In this document: piece by piece, positions 22,103 to 32,520 of the stretch
Numbering within the stretch: position 1 is the stretch's first letter
How the letters are laid out: every line of letters starts with the position of its first letter
Assembly (NCBI GenBank): GCA_030412945.1
Contig: JAUHJS010000001.1
Location: forward strand, 124,001 to 188,000
Reading direction: 5' to 3'
Source of the DNA: Shiella aurantiaca
GTDB lineage: Bacteria; Bacteroidota; Bacteroidia; Cytophagales; Cyclobacteriaceae
DNA: 64,000 bases
Made by a program: the position numbers and the translations under genes
The notes under the pieces: model-generated
Seen by the model: the letters and a program-made list of their open reading frames with translations, nothing else
Databases searched by the model: none
Told to the model about the DNA's origin: nothing

Positions 22103-24619
22103 TTAATCGTTTGTTTCTGTAGATTCTTCCGGATTGATGGCTGCATCGCTACCTCCTTCGTTGATTTCTTCTTCATCTACCTCGATTTTTTCGATCGAAC
22201 TGATAGCATCGTTTTCATTCAACTTGATGAGGCGAACCCCTTGGGTAGCTCTACCCAATACGCGCAAGGCCGAAACCTCCATACGTATGGTCAATCCCGA
22301 TTTGTTGATAATCATCAAATGATCGGAATCCGTCACTTCCTTAATGGCTACCAAATGCCCGGTTTTCTCAGTTAAGTTCATGGCTTTTACCCCTTTACCA
22401 CCACGCTTGGTGATACGGTATTCGCCAATTTCTGAACGTTTTCCATAACCTCTGTTAGACACCACCAATAGGTTTGACTCTTCTTTGGCTACACAAACCA
22501 TACCAATCACCACATCTTTTTCGCCTGCAAGGGTAATCCCTTTCACTCCGGTAGCGGTACGGCCCATAGGGCGTACATCACTTTCATGGAAGCGCACTGC
22601 CCTACCCGATTGACTAGCTATGATGATGTAATTGTTACCATTGGTCATGCTCACGTTCAACAAGCGGTCACCTTCATTGATATTGATGGCATTGATACCG
22701 TTTTGTCTCGGACGTGAATACGCTTCCAAAGAGGTCTTCTTAATTACCCCTTTCTGCGTACACATAATCAGGTAATTATTATTGATAAAGTCTTGATCCG
22801 TCAGGCTCTTCACATTGATTACCGCGCGCACATTGTCGCTGCTTTCAATATTAATAAGGTTCTGAATCGGACGACCCTTGGTGGCTTTATTGCCTTCCGG
22901 AATTTCATATACCTTCATCCAGAACACCTTGCCACTTTCGGTGAAAATAAGCAGGTAGTTGTGAGTTTCGGCTACAAAAAGGTGTTCGGTAAAGTCATCG
23001 TCCTTGGTTTTTACGCCACGCGAGCCTGTACCGCCCCTGCCTTGGGTCTTGTATTCCGATAGCAAGGTACGCTTGATATAGCCCTGATGCGAAATGGTGA
23101 TGACCATCTCTTCATTAGGCAAGATATCTTCTAAGCTGATATCGTCACCGCTGTGCAGGATTTCCGTTCTGCGCTTATCGCCATAGCGTTCTTTAATTTC
23201 GGCCAATTCGGTTTTGATAATCCCCATACGCATGTCTTCGTTATTGAGGATTTCGTTCAAATGGTCGATCAAACGCTTAATTTCTTCGTATTCGTTGATG
23301 ATTTTCTCACGCTCAAGGCCTGTCAATCGCTGCAAACGCATTTCCAAAATGGCTTTTGCCTGAATTTCAGAAAGCTTGAAGCGTTCAATCAATCCGGTTT
23401 TTGCAATTTCCGGATCCCTCGATTCACGGATAAGGGAAATCACCTCATCCAAATTATCCAAGGCAATCAGATATCCTTCTAGGATATGCGCGCGTTTTTC
23501 CGCTTCTGCCAGTTCAAATTTGGTTCTTCTTACCACCACATTATGACGGTGCTCCACAAAGTGCACAATCATGTCTTTCAGGCTCAAAGTCTCCGGGCGA
23601 CCTTTTACCAAGGCCACATTGTTGATACCAAAAGAGGACTGTAACTGGGTGTATTTGAAGAGGTTATTTAATACAATATTAGGAATAGCATCACGCTTCA
23701 AATCGTATACGATACGCAAACCATCTCTATCCGACTCATCACGGATATCGGAAATTCCCTCTATCTTCTTTTCGTTGATTAACTGAGCAGTTTTTTCAAT
23801 CATGTTGGCCTTGTTCACCATGTAGGGAATTTCGGTCACTATGATTTGTTCTTTGCCCGTAGAAGTAGTTTCAAAGGTGTTTTTGGCACGCATCACTACG
23901 CGGCCTCTCCCCGTTTCATAAGCTGCACGAATCCCTTGGGTACCATAAATAATACCTCCGGTAGGGAAATCGGGCGCTTTGATGAACTGCATAAGCTCGG
24001 TTACATCAATGTCGCGGTTATCAATATAGGCAATGATGCCATCTACCACTTCGGTAAGGTTGTGAGGTGCCATGTTGGTGGCCATACCCACGGCAATCCC
24101 AGAGGCACCATTTAAAAGCAGGTTGGGCAACTTGGCAGGCAGAACGGTAGGTTCTTGCAAAGAGTCATCGAAGTTGGGCTGGAAGTCTACCGTATCTTTA
24201 TTGATATCGGATAGCATTTCATCGGCAATACGCATCAGGCGGGCCTCAGTATAACGCATGGCCGCAGGCGAATCACCATCAATAGAGCCAAAGTTACCTT
24301 GACCATCTACCATAGGATAACGAAGCGACCACTCTTGGGCCATACGCACCATGGTATCGTACACGGAGGAATCACCATGTGGGTGATACTTACCTAATAC
24401 TTCCCCTACAATACGGGCGGATTTTTTGTACGGACGGTTATAAGAAACACCCAATTCGAGCATCCCGAAAAGCACCCTACGGTGCACGGGTTTTAGTCCA
24501 TCGCGCACATCGGGCAAAGCCCTAGAAACAATCACCGACATCGAATAATCGATGTAGGCGCCACGCATTTCATCCTCAATATTAATAGGAATAATATTCT
24601 CTCTTCCTTCTTCTGACAT
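22103..24619 (-). CDS. gyrA: DNA gyrase subunit A
   Basis: An 838-residue GyrA. The winged-helix region holds [15 protein letters not shown], with Ser and Asp at the positions of E. coli Ser83 and Asp87, so no classical quinolone-resistance change is visible. The catalytic tyrosine is in [10 protein letters not shown]. The C-terminal beta-pinwheel contains a GyrA-box-like [11 protein letters not shown]. With GyrB it introduces negative supercoils. It also works near the terminus, and the dif-like site lies only 1.3 kb away. The acidic tail is short. Confidence 0.97.
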   Translation of the reverse strand: MSEEGRENIIPINIEDEMRGAYIDYSMSVIVSRALPDVRDGLKPVHRRVLFGMLELGVSYNRPYKKSARIVGEVLGKYHPHGDSSVYDTMVRMAQEWSLRYPMVDGQGNFGSIDGDSPAAMRYTEARLMRIADEMLSDINKDTVDFQPNFDDSLQEPTVLPAKLPNLLLNGASGIAVGMATNMAPHNLTEVVDGIIAYIDNRDIDVTELMQFIKAPDFPTGGIIYGTQGIRAAYETGRGRVVMRAKNTFETTSTGKEQIIVTEIPYMVNKANMIEKTAQLINEKKIEGISDIRDESDRDGLRIVYDLKRDAIPNIVLNNLFKYTQLQSSFGINNVALVKGRPETLSLKDMIVHFVEHRHNVVVRRTKFELAEAEKRAHILEGYLIALDNLDEVISLIRESRDPEIAKTGLIERFKLSEIQAKAILEMRLQRLTGLEREKIINEYEEIKRLIDHLNEILNNEDMRMGIIKTELAEIKERYGDKRRTEILHSGDDISLEDILPNEEMVITISHQGYIKRTLLSEYKTQGRGGTGSRGVKTKDDDFTEHLFVAETHNYLLIFTESGKVFWMKVYEIPEGNKATKGRPIQNLINIESSDNVRAVINVKSLTDQDFINNNYLIMCTQKGVIKKTSLEAYSRPRQNGINAININEGDRLLNVSMTNGNNYIIIASQSGRAVRFHESDVRPMGRTATGVKGITLAGEKDVVIGMVCVAKEESNLLVVSNRGYGKRSEIGEYRITKRGGKGVKAMNLTEKTGHLVAIKEVTDSDHLMIINKSGLTIRMEVSALRVLGRATQGVRLIKLNENDAISSIEKIEVDEEEINEGGSDAAINPEESTETND

Positions 24620-24703
24620 ACGATTTAATTATCCAAAAAATGAACAAGGCGCAAGATACATAATTTTATTAAAAAACCGCACTGAGATTATTGATATGCG
24701 GCA

Positions 24704-25720
24704 TCAATACGGGTTACGCATTTTGGCATTTCGCCATTTGTACTTGAAGAGTTTGGGGTGGTTCTCTCCTATTTTGGGGTTTTGCTTTTTGGTGATGGGC
24801 TGCCCGCGGTACATGCGCCCCTGGTGCACATGTTTCATTTGAATATGGCAAGGCTTAATCGGGCACCTGCGGATTTCGGGATAGTTGTAGCTTACTCCCA
24901 GTTGCAGACCAAAAGTAGGATTAGAAACCTTCTGCACGCTCCCCAATTCGGGCATTTGCACCTGATAGCTTTTCACTTCCACAAACGGGCGAGCGGTGAG
25001 GCGGAAATACTCGGAAAAATTATACTCTATGGGTGCGCCTACATTAAAAGTAATGGCACGGCTCGTGATAGCTCCGCTAAAAGCATTTCCTCTTCGCAAT
25101 ACGCCTACTTGCACATCGGCCCAAAAGGAATAGTCCCAATAATCGCGGATTTTGACCGAGGCATGTCCATAATAGCGCTTAATAAAGGCGCGGGAAAAAT
25201 CTGTGACATAGCTAATGCTGGTATCGGGCGTAAAGAAAGACATACGACCGGGCAAATGCACCTCAAAACTGGCGCCTGCTCCTAATCGAAATCGACTGAA
25301 AGCAATCTGTACCGATGCATTGATAGGGATGCCGTGGGCGCCTCCGGCAAAGCCCAACTGTGTGGAATCGCCATTGAGTATCCAATCGCCAGCGCGCAGC
25401 GTGTCGGCAAAGAAAACAGGTTTAGTGAGCCAGTTCTGCACCAAAACTCCGGGAGCACCCACCCGAACGGATTCAGAATATCCCGCCAAATAGGGAATGG
25501 AATCTACAAAGCGTAAGCTATAGCCTTGCAAATCGCTGGCATAGCGGGTGTAATGATAGCCTGTGCTGGCGCTAAGGGTAAACTTATTGAGCACCCAGCG
25601 GAGATGATTCTTCTTGATTTCCTCCTTAGTCACGGGCTCATAGTAGTCGTCCATATTGATTTGGGCCAATACGCTACCACTAAGAAGTAATAAACAGGTG
25701 AGGATAGAAAAAAAGCGCAT
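24704..25720 (-). CDS. Predicted outer-membrane beta-barrel protein
   Basis: A 338-residue protein with a signal peptide (MRFFSILTCLLLLSGSVLAQ) and alternating amphipathic strands ending in aromatic residues (ASVQIAFSRFRLGAGASFEVHL, YFRLTARPFVEVKSYQVQMPEL, FGLQLGVSYNY), as in small Bacteroidota outer-membrane barrels. A basic tail of about 50 residues after NYPEIRRCPIKPCHI is unusual for a barrel. It follows the 203-residue gene by 22 bp, suggesting one transcript. Function unknown. Confidence 0.6.
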   Translation of the reverse strand: MRFFSILTCLLLLSGSVLAQINMDDYYEPVTKEEIKKNHLRWVLNKFTLSASTGYHYTRYASDLQGYSLRFVDSIPYLAGYSESVRVGAPGVLVQNWLTKPVFFADTLRAGDWILNGDSTQLGFAGGAHGIPINASVQIAFSRFRLGAGASFEVHLPGRMSFFTPDTSISYVTDFSRAFIKRYYGHASVKIRDYWDYSFWADVQVGVLRRGNAFSGAITSRAITFNVGAPIEYNFSEYFRLTARPFVEVKSYQVQMPELGSVQKVSNPTFGLQLGVSYNYPEIRRCPIKPCHIQMKHVHQGRMYRGQPITKKQNPKIGENHPKLFKYKWRNAKMRNPY

Positions 25721-25742
25721 GCCGCTGTGATAAAACTACAAA

Positions 25743-26354
25743 TTATGACTTCTGCTGAAAGTTCTCCAAAAATAACTGAAAAGCCGACAATTCATTAAAT
25801 TGAAGTAAAGAACCTATTTCTTTTACTTTGGTCAGGTATTTTTCACTTACTTTTTGCTCTTTCAGCACATCTTCGTCATGAGTCAAAAAGAATGCCGAAA
25901 AAAAGCGTATCAGGATATAAGGGGCATTCATTAGTGCTTCCTTGTAAACATATCCTCCCTTTTTGGCTACCGCAGGCGAATTAGCCAAGAGCTGCCTGTC
26001 CACCATCAAAGAAATAATCTGATTAAGTGTGGTATAAAAAGGCAATTTCCATTCATCAAACTTCTTCAGAAGGAATTTATTAGCATGCACTACCGGATCA
26101 TGACTCAGAAAAAAACCGCCCTTCGACATCTTGCGCGCCTTATCGTTGATTTTCATCTCTTCCATAAAGCTTACCTTTTTGTCAAGCAAAATCAAATCAA
26201 TAACCGGAACCAGCATAATCAAGGATAGAAAATCGTGTTCGCTGATCTGCAAGAAAGGGGCTTCTTTAAGGATAAACTCTTTGCGCAGATTGGTGACTAA
26301 TTCCTTTACATCTTCTGACTCGATGAATGAAGCGATTTCATTTTCTGTAAACAT
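25743..26354 (-). CDS. Hypothetical cytoplasmic protein
   Basis: A 203-residue, largely helical protein without signal peptide (MFTENEIASFIESEDVKELVTNLRKEF...). No known motif is seen. Repeated polar-hydrophobic helices (LMVDRQLLANSPAVAKKGG, ALMNAPYILIRFFSAFF) suggest an all-alpha fold. It is first of a likely two-gene unit with the outer-membrane protein downstream. Confidence 0.6.
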   Translation of the reverse strand: MFTENEIASFIESEDVKELVTNLRKEFILKEAPFLQISEHDFLSLIMLVPVIDLILLDKKVSFMEEMKINDKARKMSKGGFFLSHDPVVHANKFLLKKFDEWKLPFYTTLNQIISLMVDRQLLANSPAVAKKGGYVYKEALMNAPYILIRFFSAFFLTHDEDVLKEQKVSEKYLTKVKEIGSLLQFNELSAFQLFLENFQQKS

Positions 26355-26532
26355 ATATCAAGGATTAGGTAGCCGTAAATACAAGCTTAAATATCCATAA
26401 ACTAGGGCCTTTATTCCAAATTACTCATCACTTAATTCGAGGGAGATGATGATTTGTTTTTAGCCCGCACCTTATTTACTCATGCGAGATAAAACGAACT
26501 GAAAGTTTCCAATAGACCGATAGGATTAAAAA

Positions 26533-26558
26533 AAGCCTTTGCACAAAGGCAAAGGCTT
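26533..26558 (-). terminator. Intrinsic terminator
   Basis: AAGCCTTTG (26533-26541) pairs with CAAAGGCTT (26550-26558), and on the minus strand the stem runs into TTTTTTAATCC. It ends the DUF4168-like gene, whose stop lies 26 bp upstream in that direction. The rest of 26355-26583 holds nothing else that I recognise. Confidence 0.8.
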
Positions 26559-26583
26559 ATAGTTTGATTACGTTAAACGTATG

Positions 26584-27087
26584 TTATTCTCCGGCTGTGG
26601 CCGCTTCTTCAGGGGCGCCTTCTTTTTTGCGCTCTGCTAAAATAGCCTCATAGCGAGTTTTCACTTCTGCATCGGCTAGAGCTTTCTTTACTTTATTGTA
26701 GGTGGCAGCACCCAACAAGTCCGACTTGATCAACTCAGGATAAGTGGCTTTGAAATCAGTAATCAGGGAATCATAATACGCCTTAATACCTTGGTAAGCG
26801 GCCAATTCTTCGGCTGTTACCTTGGCAGCAGCTAGTTTGGCCTCATCGCCATTGGCATCATCAATTTCTTTAAAGCGTCTACCGCCATCCATCAAGGCTT
26901 CCGCTTTGATTCTATCATTGTATTTTACACCCATCTCTTCTTTCAACACATCGATACTGTCCATTACCAAGGCGTAGCTTTTCAATTCCTCATCACTTAC
27001 CTCGGTTTGGGCAAAACCTTCACTGAATGATAACACACCTGCTATTAGGCCTGCAAAAAAGACTTTTCTTAACATTTCTCTTTTCAT
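26584..27087 (-). CDS. Periplasmic DUF4168-like protein
   Basis: A 167-residue protein with a signal peptide (FFAGLIAGVLSFSEGFAQ) followed by VSDEELKSYALVMDSIDVLKEEM, the typical opening of DUF4168-like periplasmic proteins. The rest is helical and charged, ending in an alanine/glutamate-rich tail. Translation could begin at MKREML or at MLRKVF three codons later. The function of this family is not known. The family match is by eye and only moderate. Confidence 0.55.
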   Translation of the reverse strand: MKREMLRKVFFAGLIAGVLSFSEGFAQTEVSDEELKSYALVMDSIDVLKEEMGVKYNDRIKAEALMDGGRRFKEIDDANGDEAKLAAAKVTAEELAAYQGIKAYYDSLITDFKATYPELIKSDLLGAATYNKVKKALADAEVKTRYEAILAERKKEGAPEEAATAGE

Positions 27088-27190
27088 TTCTAACTTCTTT
27101 TAATGGTTTCTGATAAAAAACAAGCGTTAAATAAAAGGCATAAACCCATACCATGCAAACAAAAATTAAGGGTAATGCCCAGAAATGTGT

Positions 27191-27222
27191 TTTGCGGTTT
27201 GAGCAGGAAAGCCCTACCTTTG
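27191..27222 (+). promoter_or_regulatory. Bacteroidota-type promoter of the ABC-F gene
   Basis: TTTG at 27191-27194, 20-nt spacer, TACCTTTG at 27215-27222. This matches the Bacteroides consensus TTTG-N19-21-TAnnTTTG. The start codon is at 27245, so the leader is short. Confidence 0.7.
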
Positions 27223-27235
27223 CGCCTCAATTTGA

Positions 27236-28858
<1,623 letters not shown>

Positions 28859-28865
28859 AAACGAA

Positions 28866-30077
28866 TTAGGCTTTACGCTTTTTAAAGGCAGGTTTTCTAC
28901 CCGGAAACTTGCCTTTATTTTTTTGTGGCTCATACAAAGGGCCTTCACCCAAGGCTTCGGGAATGGGTGGCTTCACAATTTCGCGGCCGATCAAATCCTC
29001 AATACGCTTGAAATTGAATTGGTCTTTTTCATTAATAAAGGTAAAGGCCACGCCTTTGGTGCTGGCACGTGCCGTACGACCAATGCGGTGGATATAGTCT
29101 TCCGGATCTTTGGGCACATCAAAATTGATTACCAAACTGATGCCTTCCACATCTATCCCGCGCGATACGATATCTGTAGCCACCAACACATTGGTTTGGC
29201 GGTTCTTAAAGCGTCTCAATACATCTTCGCGAGCCGTTTGCTCCAAATCAGAATGAATAGCCTCTGCATTTATTTTTCGCTTTTTCAAGGCTATCTCCAA
29301 TTCCTTTACATACTGCTTGGTACCACAGAAAATTACCACGCTGGGCAATTCTTTGGAAGTAAGCAAGTGCTCGGCCAAGGCCACTTTTTGGTAATCGTAT
29401 ACCAAGAAAGCCGCTTGAAAAATCCCCTCGTTGGGCTTACTGATGGCTATGCTGATTTCCTTAGGATTATTCAGAAGTTTCTCGGTAAGAGTACGAATTT
29501 TAGAAGGCATAGTAGCCGAAAACATCAGCGTTTGGCGCTTTTTAGGCAAGAAATGAATGATGCGCATGATATCGTCATGAAAACCCATATCCAGCATGCG
29601 ATCGGCCTCGTCCAGAATAAGATGTTGCAAATTATCCAGCTTCACATAGCCCATGTTGAGATGGGAAATCAATTTCCCCGGAGTAGCAATAATCACATCA
29701 GCACCATGCGAAAGCGCCTTCTTCTGTGTATCGAAATCGGAGCCATCGCCCCCTCCATAAATGGCAATAGAACTTACCCCCGACATATAGGAGAACCCTT
29801 GCAATTGCTGATCGATTTGCACGGCCAGCTCACGCGTAGGGCATATAATCAAGGTGTTTACCGATACATGATCGGTTGAGGCTTCGGCCAGTTTACTAAT
29901 GATGGGCAACAAATACGCAGCGGTTTTGCCGGTACCCGTTTGGGCGCAAGCAATCATGTCATGTCCCTCGATAATTAAGGGGATAGCTTCTTCTTGTATG
30001 GGGGTAGGCTTTTCAAAGCCCATCATGCTCAAACTATCTTTAACCGAGTCATGAAGAGGAAAATCAGAAAATTTCAC
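28866..30077 (-). CDS. DEAD-box RNA helicase (RhlE-like)
   Basis: A 403-residue helicase with all core motifs: Q-motif FEKPTPIQEEAIP, motif I AQTGTGKTA, Ia PTRELAVQ, II LDEADRMLDMGF, III SAT, V ATDIVSRGID and VI HRIGRTAR. A short basic C-terminal tail (GKFPGRKPAFKKRKA) follows, as in RhlE proteins that unwind structured RNA in ribosome assembly or mRNA decay. It converges with the ABC-F gene with only 7 bp between the stops. Confidence 0.93.
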   Translation of the reverse strand: MKFSDFPLHDSVKDSLSMMGFEKPTPIQEEAIPLIIEGHDMIACAQTGTGKTAAYLLPIISKLAEASTDHVSVNTLIICPTRELAVQIDQQLQGFSYMSGVSSIAIYGGGDGSDFDTQKKALSHGADVIIATPGKLISHLNMGYVKLDNLQHLILDEADRMLDMGFHDDIMRIIHFLPKKRQTLMFSATMPSKIRTLTEKLLNNPKEISIAISKPNEGIFQAAFLVYDYQKVALAEHLLTSKELPSVVIFCGTKQYVKELEIALKKRKINAEAIHSDLEQTAREDVLRRFKNRQTNVLVATDIVSRGIDVEGISLVINFDVPKDPEDYIHRIGRTARASTKGVAFTFINEKDQFNFKRIEDLIGREIVKPPIPEALGEGPLYEPQKNKGKFPGRKPAFKKRKA

Positions 30078-30083
30078 AGCGTA

Positions 30084-30869
30084 TTATTTGGGTTGTTTAG
30101 GCTTTTTAGCGCGTTTTAAGTTCTGCTGTTGCATGATTTTCAATACATTGAAACCGAATTGGTACGAAACAGCAAGGCTAAAAATCCGGTAATTAGACTT
30201 TAAATTATCTTTAAATTCGAGCACATTGAGGCTGGCACTCTCTTTATCCCCAAAGTAGGTGTGCCCATGGGTATAGCGCAGTTCGATAAATACCGTTTGT
30301 CCGCGTGTAACATCAATACTAAAGCCTACTCCGGCCGAGAGACCAAGCATCCATCGATTGACATCATTGAGGTACATATTGTTGAAATTACCATCCTGCT
30401 CTTTGTCAAATACTACCGTATAAGGAACGCGGATATTGTCTCGTGTATCTACATGGCCTTTGCCTTGCAGCCAATAGCGTACATTGGGACCAAAATTGAA
30501 ATACCAAGTAGTAGGAATCCCTTCCAACCAGTAAAACTCAAAAGTTCTGCGCAGCAATATCGGCATCTCGATGAAATCATATGTTGCTGTATTCGTAAAA
30601 AGCACTTCCTCATCAAGCACTTTTCTTCCTTGGCGGGTAAAATAGGCCTCCGTTTGAATGCCAAATCCGCCTTTAAAAGGAATACTTAAGGCGGCTCCAC
30701 CAGAATACCCTAATTTGAAACGCGTATTGAATACCTCTGCGTCTTCGGGTTCGGCCATGTGAGTGGTATAAAAATGTCCTGCCGCGGCAGGTCCAATTCT
30801 AAACTCTTGGGAATAGACTAAAACAGCGCTAAACCACATAAAAAAATAGACCAAAACGAATCGAACCAA
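30084..30869 (-). CDS. PorT-like outer-membrane beta-barrel protein
   Basis: A secreted barrel-type protein of about 261 residues. A TTG start at 30869 gives a normal signal peptide (VRFVLVYFFMWFSAVLVYSQ); in-frame codons up to 30974 would overlap the divergent PorP promoter region and look spurious. Strands such as FGIQTEAYFTRQGRKVL, FNFGPNVRYWLQGKG, VGFSIDVTRGQTVFIELRYTHG and FSLAVSYQFGF match OMP_b-brl_2/PorT-type barrels. It stops 6 bp from the helicase start and may share its transcript. Confidence 0.65.
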   Translation of the reverse strand: MVRFVLVYFFMWFSAVLVYSQEFRIGPAAAGHFYTTHMAEPEDAEVFNTRFKLGYSGGAALSIPFKGGFGIQTEAYFTRQGRKVLDEEVLFTNTATYDFIEMPILLRRTFEFYWLEGIPTTWYFNFGPNVRYWLQGKGHVDTRDNIRVPYTVVFDKEQDGNFNNMYLNDVNRWMLGLSAGVGFSIDVTRGQTVFIELRYTHGHTYFGDKESASLNVLEFKDNLKSNYRIFSLAVSYQFGFNVLKIMQQQNLKRAKKPKQPK

Positions 30870-30983
30870 GTGATATCCGTATTTAAACCTTAAAAATTGA
30901 ACAAAAATAGATATTATGACTCTAAAGTACGTCTTCGTTACCAATATTTCACATTTTTTGGTAATTTGCTTCAATTAAAATCA

Positions 30984-32513
30984 ATGGCTATGCAGCATAC
31001 CCCTAGATTATGCCTATTTTTTTGGCTATTTCTTCTCACTTTTTTGAGTTCAAATGCACAAGAAACGATGCCCTTCGTGCAATATTACACCAATCTGTAC
31101 CAGATTAACCCCTCCTATGCGGGCATTGACGGTCAGGCACATGCCTCTTTGGTGTATAGAAAACAATGGCTAGGCTTTCCGGGCGGCCCTTCCGGAGCCT
31201 TACTCACCTATCATGCTCCCTTGCGTATTCATATGAGCTATGGAGGGCAGATTTATAATGAACAGCAAGGTTTTCTAAACATCACTAATTTGATGGGCAC
31301 ATATGCCTACACTATTGTGCTAAAAGAGCATGAAGCCTTTACTTTTGGTATGTCAGCCGGATTTTCATCCACCTCCCTTGGCTTATCCGAAATGGGAAAC
31401 ATTACCGACCCCGCCTTACTAAACGCTAAGCTCGGTTTCGGTATATTAGGCAATGCCGGATTCAATTATCGCAAGAAAAATATGTTGGTGGGCCTAAGCC
31501 TACCGGGGCTGTTTGCTACCAACCAAGCTAGTAGTGAGAGTTTTGCCGTTAAGTCTCCTTTACTGGCGGGAGGTATTCTTTTTCATGCCACCGATCGTAT
31601 TTATTTTAAAAGAGACCGCTACGCCATTGAACCGCACGTCTCCTATCGTTATTACTTGAATAATCCGGGACAGTATGAAGTAGGCGTCATTGCCCATCTG
31701 AATCACAAAGCATGGACAGGCCTCTCCTATCGCCAAGGACTCGGACTTGCGGCTATGGCCGGAGTAAAACTCCAAAACAAGTACATGATCAGTTATTCGT
31801 ATGGTGTACGTAATTTTAGCGAAAATAGCATTCCTTATGACAGCCATGAAATTCAAATCGACCTACTTTTGGGCAGACGCCTCAGAGGAAGGGAATATTT
31901 GTCTTTTGTAGACGACCACAAGCCTAAGCGTGTGCGCAAGGTCACCACCAAACATAAGAACCTTGCCAAGCACATGGACAAAATTACCGATGAACATGAG
32001 AAGTCTAAAACCGTGGTTGATACCGTAAAAATCACCGTGGTAGATACCATACATGTATGGAAAGAGAAAATGCACAAAGCCCGATTCGATGTGGCCGAAC
32101 AAACTATGGATTCCGCCCAATTGGCTCAAGATTCTATCGCTTTGGAAATGGCCTATCAAGCCATATTGGCTGAAGAAGCGGAAAGAAAAGCTCGTGAAGA
32201 TAGCTTGAGCAATATCTCAGTAGAGGATAAAATCCACCACAGCATCATTACCGATCCGGAATGGAAAGAATTTATACTGGGAGCAGGTATTTATGTGGTG
32301 AAACAACAGTTTGAGAAGTTCCAAGAAGCGGTAGCTTATTCCGATGACCTACTCGCCAAAGGCTATTTTACTCAATACGGCTACCATGTAGACAAACGAG
32401 CTTGGTATGTATATACCTTAAAAACCACCGATAAGGCGGAGGCTGAGTTGGAACTCGACAAATGGGTGCGCAAAGCCCAATTTAAAGAAGCATTTTTAAT
32501 TGAAATCGAATAG
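30984..32513 (+). CDS. PorP/SprF family protein fused to a SPOR-like domain
   Basis: A 509-residue protein. The N-terminus is a signal peptide (FFWLFLLTFLSSNAQ) followed by FVQYYTNLYQINPSYAGIDGQ, the hallmark opening of PorP/SprF type IX secretion proteins, and a barrel of about 290 residues. Then comes a basic/coiled linker (KPKRVRKVTTKHKNLAKHM...) and, at the C-terminus, a SPOR-like domain (IYVVKQQFEKFQEAVAYSDDLLAKG ... WYVYTLKTTDKAEAELEL) that usually binds peptidoglycan. The start is ATG 30984. The adhesin gene follows 7 bp after its stop, so it probably handles that product. Confidence 0.8.
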   Translation: MAMQHTPRLCLFFWLFLLTFLSSNAQETMPFVQYYTNLYQINPSYAGIDGQAHASLVYRKQWLGFPGGPSGALLTYHAPLRIHMSYGGQIYNEQQGFLNITNLMGTYAYTIVLKEHEAFTFGMSAGFSSTSLGLSEMGNITDPALLNAKLGFGILGNAGFNYRKKNMLVGLSLPGLFATNQASSESFAVKSPLLAGGILFHATDRIYFKRDRYAIEPHVSYRYYLNNPGQYEVGVIAHLNHKAWTGLSYRQGLGLAAMAGVKLQNKYMISYSYGVRNFSENSIPYDSHEIQIDLLLGRRLRGREYLSFVDDHKPKRVRKVTTKHKNLAKHMDKITDEHEKSKTVVDTVKITVVDTIHVWKEKMHKARFDVAEQTMDSAQLAQDSIALEMAYQAILAEEAERKAREDSLSNISVEDKIHHSIITDPEWKEFILGAGIYVVKQQFEKFQEAVAYSDDLLAKGYFTQYGYHVDKRAWYVYTLKTTDKAEAELELDKWVRKAQFKEAFLIEIE

Positions 32514-32520
32514 TCTTATC

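Noticed and set aside
22103-24619. Quinolone-resistance substitutions in gyrA
   Set aside because: The resistance-determining segment keeps Ser and Asp at the positions of E. coli Ser83 and Asp87.
28923-29879. A 318-codon open frame antisense to the DEAD-box helicase
   Set aside because: It mirrors a strongly conserved gene, has low-complexity histidine/leucine-rich content and no promoter; it is a shadow frame.
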